From Ilyonectria destructans (lineage: Eukaryota > Ascomycota > Sordariomycetes > Hypocreales > Nectriaceae): a DNA stretch of 64,000 bases. Below the pieces are notes generated by a model. It was given only the letters and a program-made list of their open reading frames with translations. It made no database searches and had not been told where the DNA came from. Position numbers and translations under genes: made by a program. The stretch covers positions 124,001 to 188,000 of the forward strand of contig JAHEWK010000031.1 of assembly GCA_020740775.1 (NCBI GenBank). Reading direction: 5' to 3'. Below are positions 62,645 through 64,000 of this stretch, piece after piece; within the stretch, counting starts at the first letter, position 1, and each line of letters starts with the position of its first letter.

Positions 62645-64000
62645 TCAAGGGCCCACATCTTCCTCTAGAGCGCTGGTGCTTCCCTCCTCTGCCATGTACT
62701 CGTATTGTTCAACCTCGTCTACTTGTAGCCCTGCCGTTATACCGCTGCGAATCCAGCTCTTTAAGCACTCCCCCTGTTCAATTGTCGATGCTCCAAGGAG
62801 CATTCGATCCCACGAAATTGTACGCCGTGCTCCAGAGAATGTACGCTCAGGGTCAGCAGACATGGCGGGTATTGAGAGAATGTCTATTGCCATCTTTGAC
62901 AGTCGGGGAAAGCGCTCCTTCTGCTCATCGCGGAGCCACCAGGCAAGGGGGGAGCAGTCGATTGGAATGGGTGGCTGGGAGGTGTAGGTTTCGTATTCGT
63001 CAACGTCGGGCTCTGTGCCTATGACATTAAGCTCCTGTGCAAGCAGGTCATACTCATCCAGTTCCAGTGCCGGAACAATGGAAGGAGTAGTATAAACGGT
63101 TGGCAGGTTCTTGTATTCGTCTTCCCACAACTTCTTCACTCCAGTAAAGATCTTCTTATGCCATGCCTTTGGCCAATTTTTCTGTATATGAGCCTTTCCA
63201 CGGGATGGATGGAGAATAAGCGCTGCACCGTATGCCGGGCTCTCATCGGAGAGCTGGTAGTATTTGTCGAAGACATGCCAGCTCGTCAGTACTGGACCAA
63301 GTAGCTGTTGGTTCATCTTGTATTTGTTGAATGCTTGCTGGTAATGCTTGTGAAGGACGTCCATCGTAAATAATGTACGATCGAGCGTTGAACGATATCC
63401 CTCAGTAAGGAGAGTTATCTTCCAAAACGGCTGTAGGAAGTTTCGCGTCTCGCGAAGGTTTTGCCAATCCTGTGGTGCTAAGTAGTCGTCCACAAGGGCG
63501 TCGTAGTACTTGTCCTGATACCACTTGATATGCTCCTCCTTATCAAGAGCGGCATCGAGCAGAAGAAACCATGAGTTCCAGCGTGTATCGTTGTCGAGGC
63601 CGAGGACTTTGCCGGCACGCCTCCGAAAGAGATTATACCTGTAATCGTTCGCTCTAATATGGATAGCAGTATTATGCAACTTGCCGAGCGCACCGAGTTG
63701 ACTCCAGCCACGCTCCTTTCGCTTCTTCCAACCCTGCATCATGTCAATGTTGAACGAAGCTTGGTCCATCTCTTCAATCTGCCTGCAAGCTTCAAGCACA
63801 GCCTTTTTGCTATCCATGAAAAGAAACGCTTGGACGCAAAGGTTGACAACGTGGCCATGGCAACGAATCCGTCGGTGTCTTGCATTCCAGGCGACGCCTC
63901 GTCCATCAAGGAAGTGGCTCAATAGACGACATAGCACGTCATTGGAACCGTGATTATCTCCTGTAATATATCCCAGCTGGCGTGAGATGCCGTACTCCTC
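62645..64000 (-). CDS. hAT transposase, 5' end off window
   Basis: About 450 codons, open to the right edge without a stop. It begins inside the RNase H-like catalytic domain (YITGDNHGSNDVL, then RRIRCHGHVVNLCVQAFLF), runs through the insertion domain (NDTRWNSWFLLLDAALDK) and ends with the dimerisation domain (SPLAWWLRDEQKERFPRLSKM, SIPAMSADPERTFSGARRTISWDR), followed by an acidic tail. All typical blocks are in one frame, so this copy may be functional. The N-terminal BED finger would lie beyond 64000. The C-terminal fragment at 21768-21992 is a close relative. Confidence 0.92.
   Translation of the reverse strand, partial: EEYGISRQLGYITGDNHGSNDVLCRLLSHFLDGRGVAWNARHRRIRCHGHVVNLCVQAFLFMDSKKAVLEACRQIEEMDQASFNIDMMQGWKKRKERGWSQLGALGKLHNTAIHIRANDYRYNLFRRRAGKVLGLDNDTRWNSWFLLLDAALDKEEHIKWYQDKYYDALVDDYLAPQDWQNLRETRNFLQPFWKITLLTEGYRSTLDRTLFTMDVLHKHYQQAFNKYKMNQQLLGPVLTSWHVFDKYYQLSDESPAYGAALILHPSRGKAHIQKNWPKAWHKKIFTGVKKLWEDEYKNLPTVYTTPSIVPALELDEYDLLAQELNVIGTEPDVDEYETYTSQPPIPIDCSPLAWWLRDEQKERFPRLSKMAIDILSIPAMSADPERTFSGARRTISWDRMLLGASTIEQGECLKSWIRSGITAGLQVDEVEQYEYMAEEGSTSALEEDVGP

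Noticed and set aside
1..64000. CRISPR-like arrays and bacterial operon signals
   Set aside because: Tandem repeats present are degenerate or low-complexity; gene structure is eukaryotic throughout.

Overview
The window reads as nuclear DNA of a filamentous ascomycete (Pezizomycotina, most like a Sordariomycete; genus not resolvable). Genes are split by 52-78 bp introns with GT..AG ends and CTRAY-type branch points. The gene set (DAL5-type permease, NmrA-like reductases, PaxM-like FAD monooxygenase, GH55 glucanase, C2H2 regulator) is typical of these fungi. More than half of the window is transposons or their debris, much of it nested.

Layout. 0-5.7 kb: a compact catabolic group of a glutamate-carboxypeptidase-like M28 peptidase (cut by the left edge), a DAL5-type transporter, and a divergent M20 peptidase, with GATA sites between the last two. 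5.7-8.3 kb: an AT-rich inverted-repeat element and a Mutator-like remnant. 8.35-15.84 kb: an HSL-family esterase gene hit twice by one Ty3/gypsy family, by a solo LTR in an exon and a complete 5,942-bp element in an intron. 16-19.5 kb: a hAT pseudogene and two hAT-type MITEs. 20-21.2 kb: an NmrA-like gene. 21.6-30 kb: a TIR-flanked hAT fragment, then a Helitron Rep gene split by a complete Crypton, then a truncated hAT. 30.7-34 kb: an epoxide hydrolase divergent from a second NmrA-like gene. 34-48.2 kb: a 14.3-kb interval bounded by 75-bp inverted repeats, holding a FAD monooxygenase, a C2H2 regulator, a spliced hAT transposase and an uncharacterised gene broken by another solo LTR. 49.2-52 kb: a 5'-truncated Tad/I-type LINE with a 15-bp target duplication, carrying a 1.6-kb hAT element. 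55-57.5 kb: a secreted GH55 beta-1,3-glucanase. 57.9-64 kb: a second LINE, a TA-flanked MITE and a hAT transposase running off the right edge.

How genes may work together. The M28 peptidase, M20 peptidase and DAL5-type permease fit uptake and stepwise hydrolysis of N-acylated or glutamyl peptides under nitrogen control. The two NmrA-like paralogues, the epoxide hydrolase and the PaxM-like monooxygenase look like TE-dispersed parts of a specialised-metabolism locus (epoxidation, epoxide opening, reduction); this is inference. The clearest new structures are the Crypton inside the Helitron Rep gene, with a 3-bp target duplication and an open frame across the empty site, and the 14.3-kb inverted-repeat-bounded cargo region. 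I found no tRNA, rRNA or CRISPR array.
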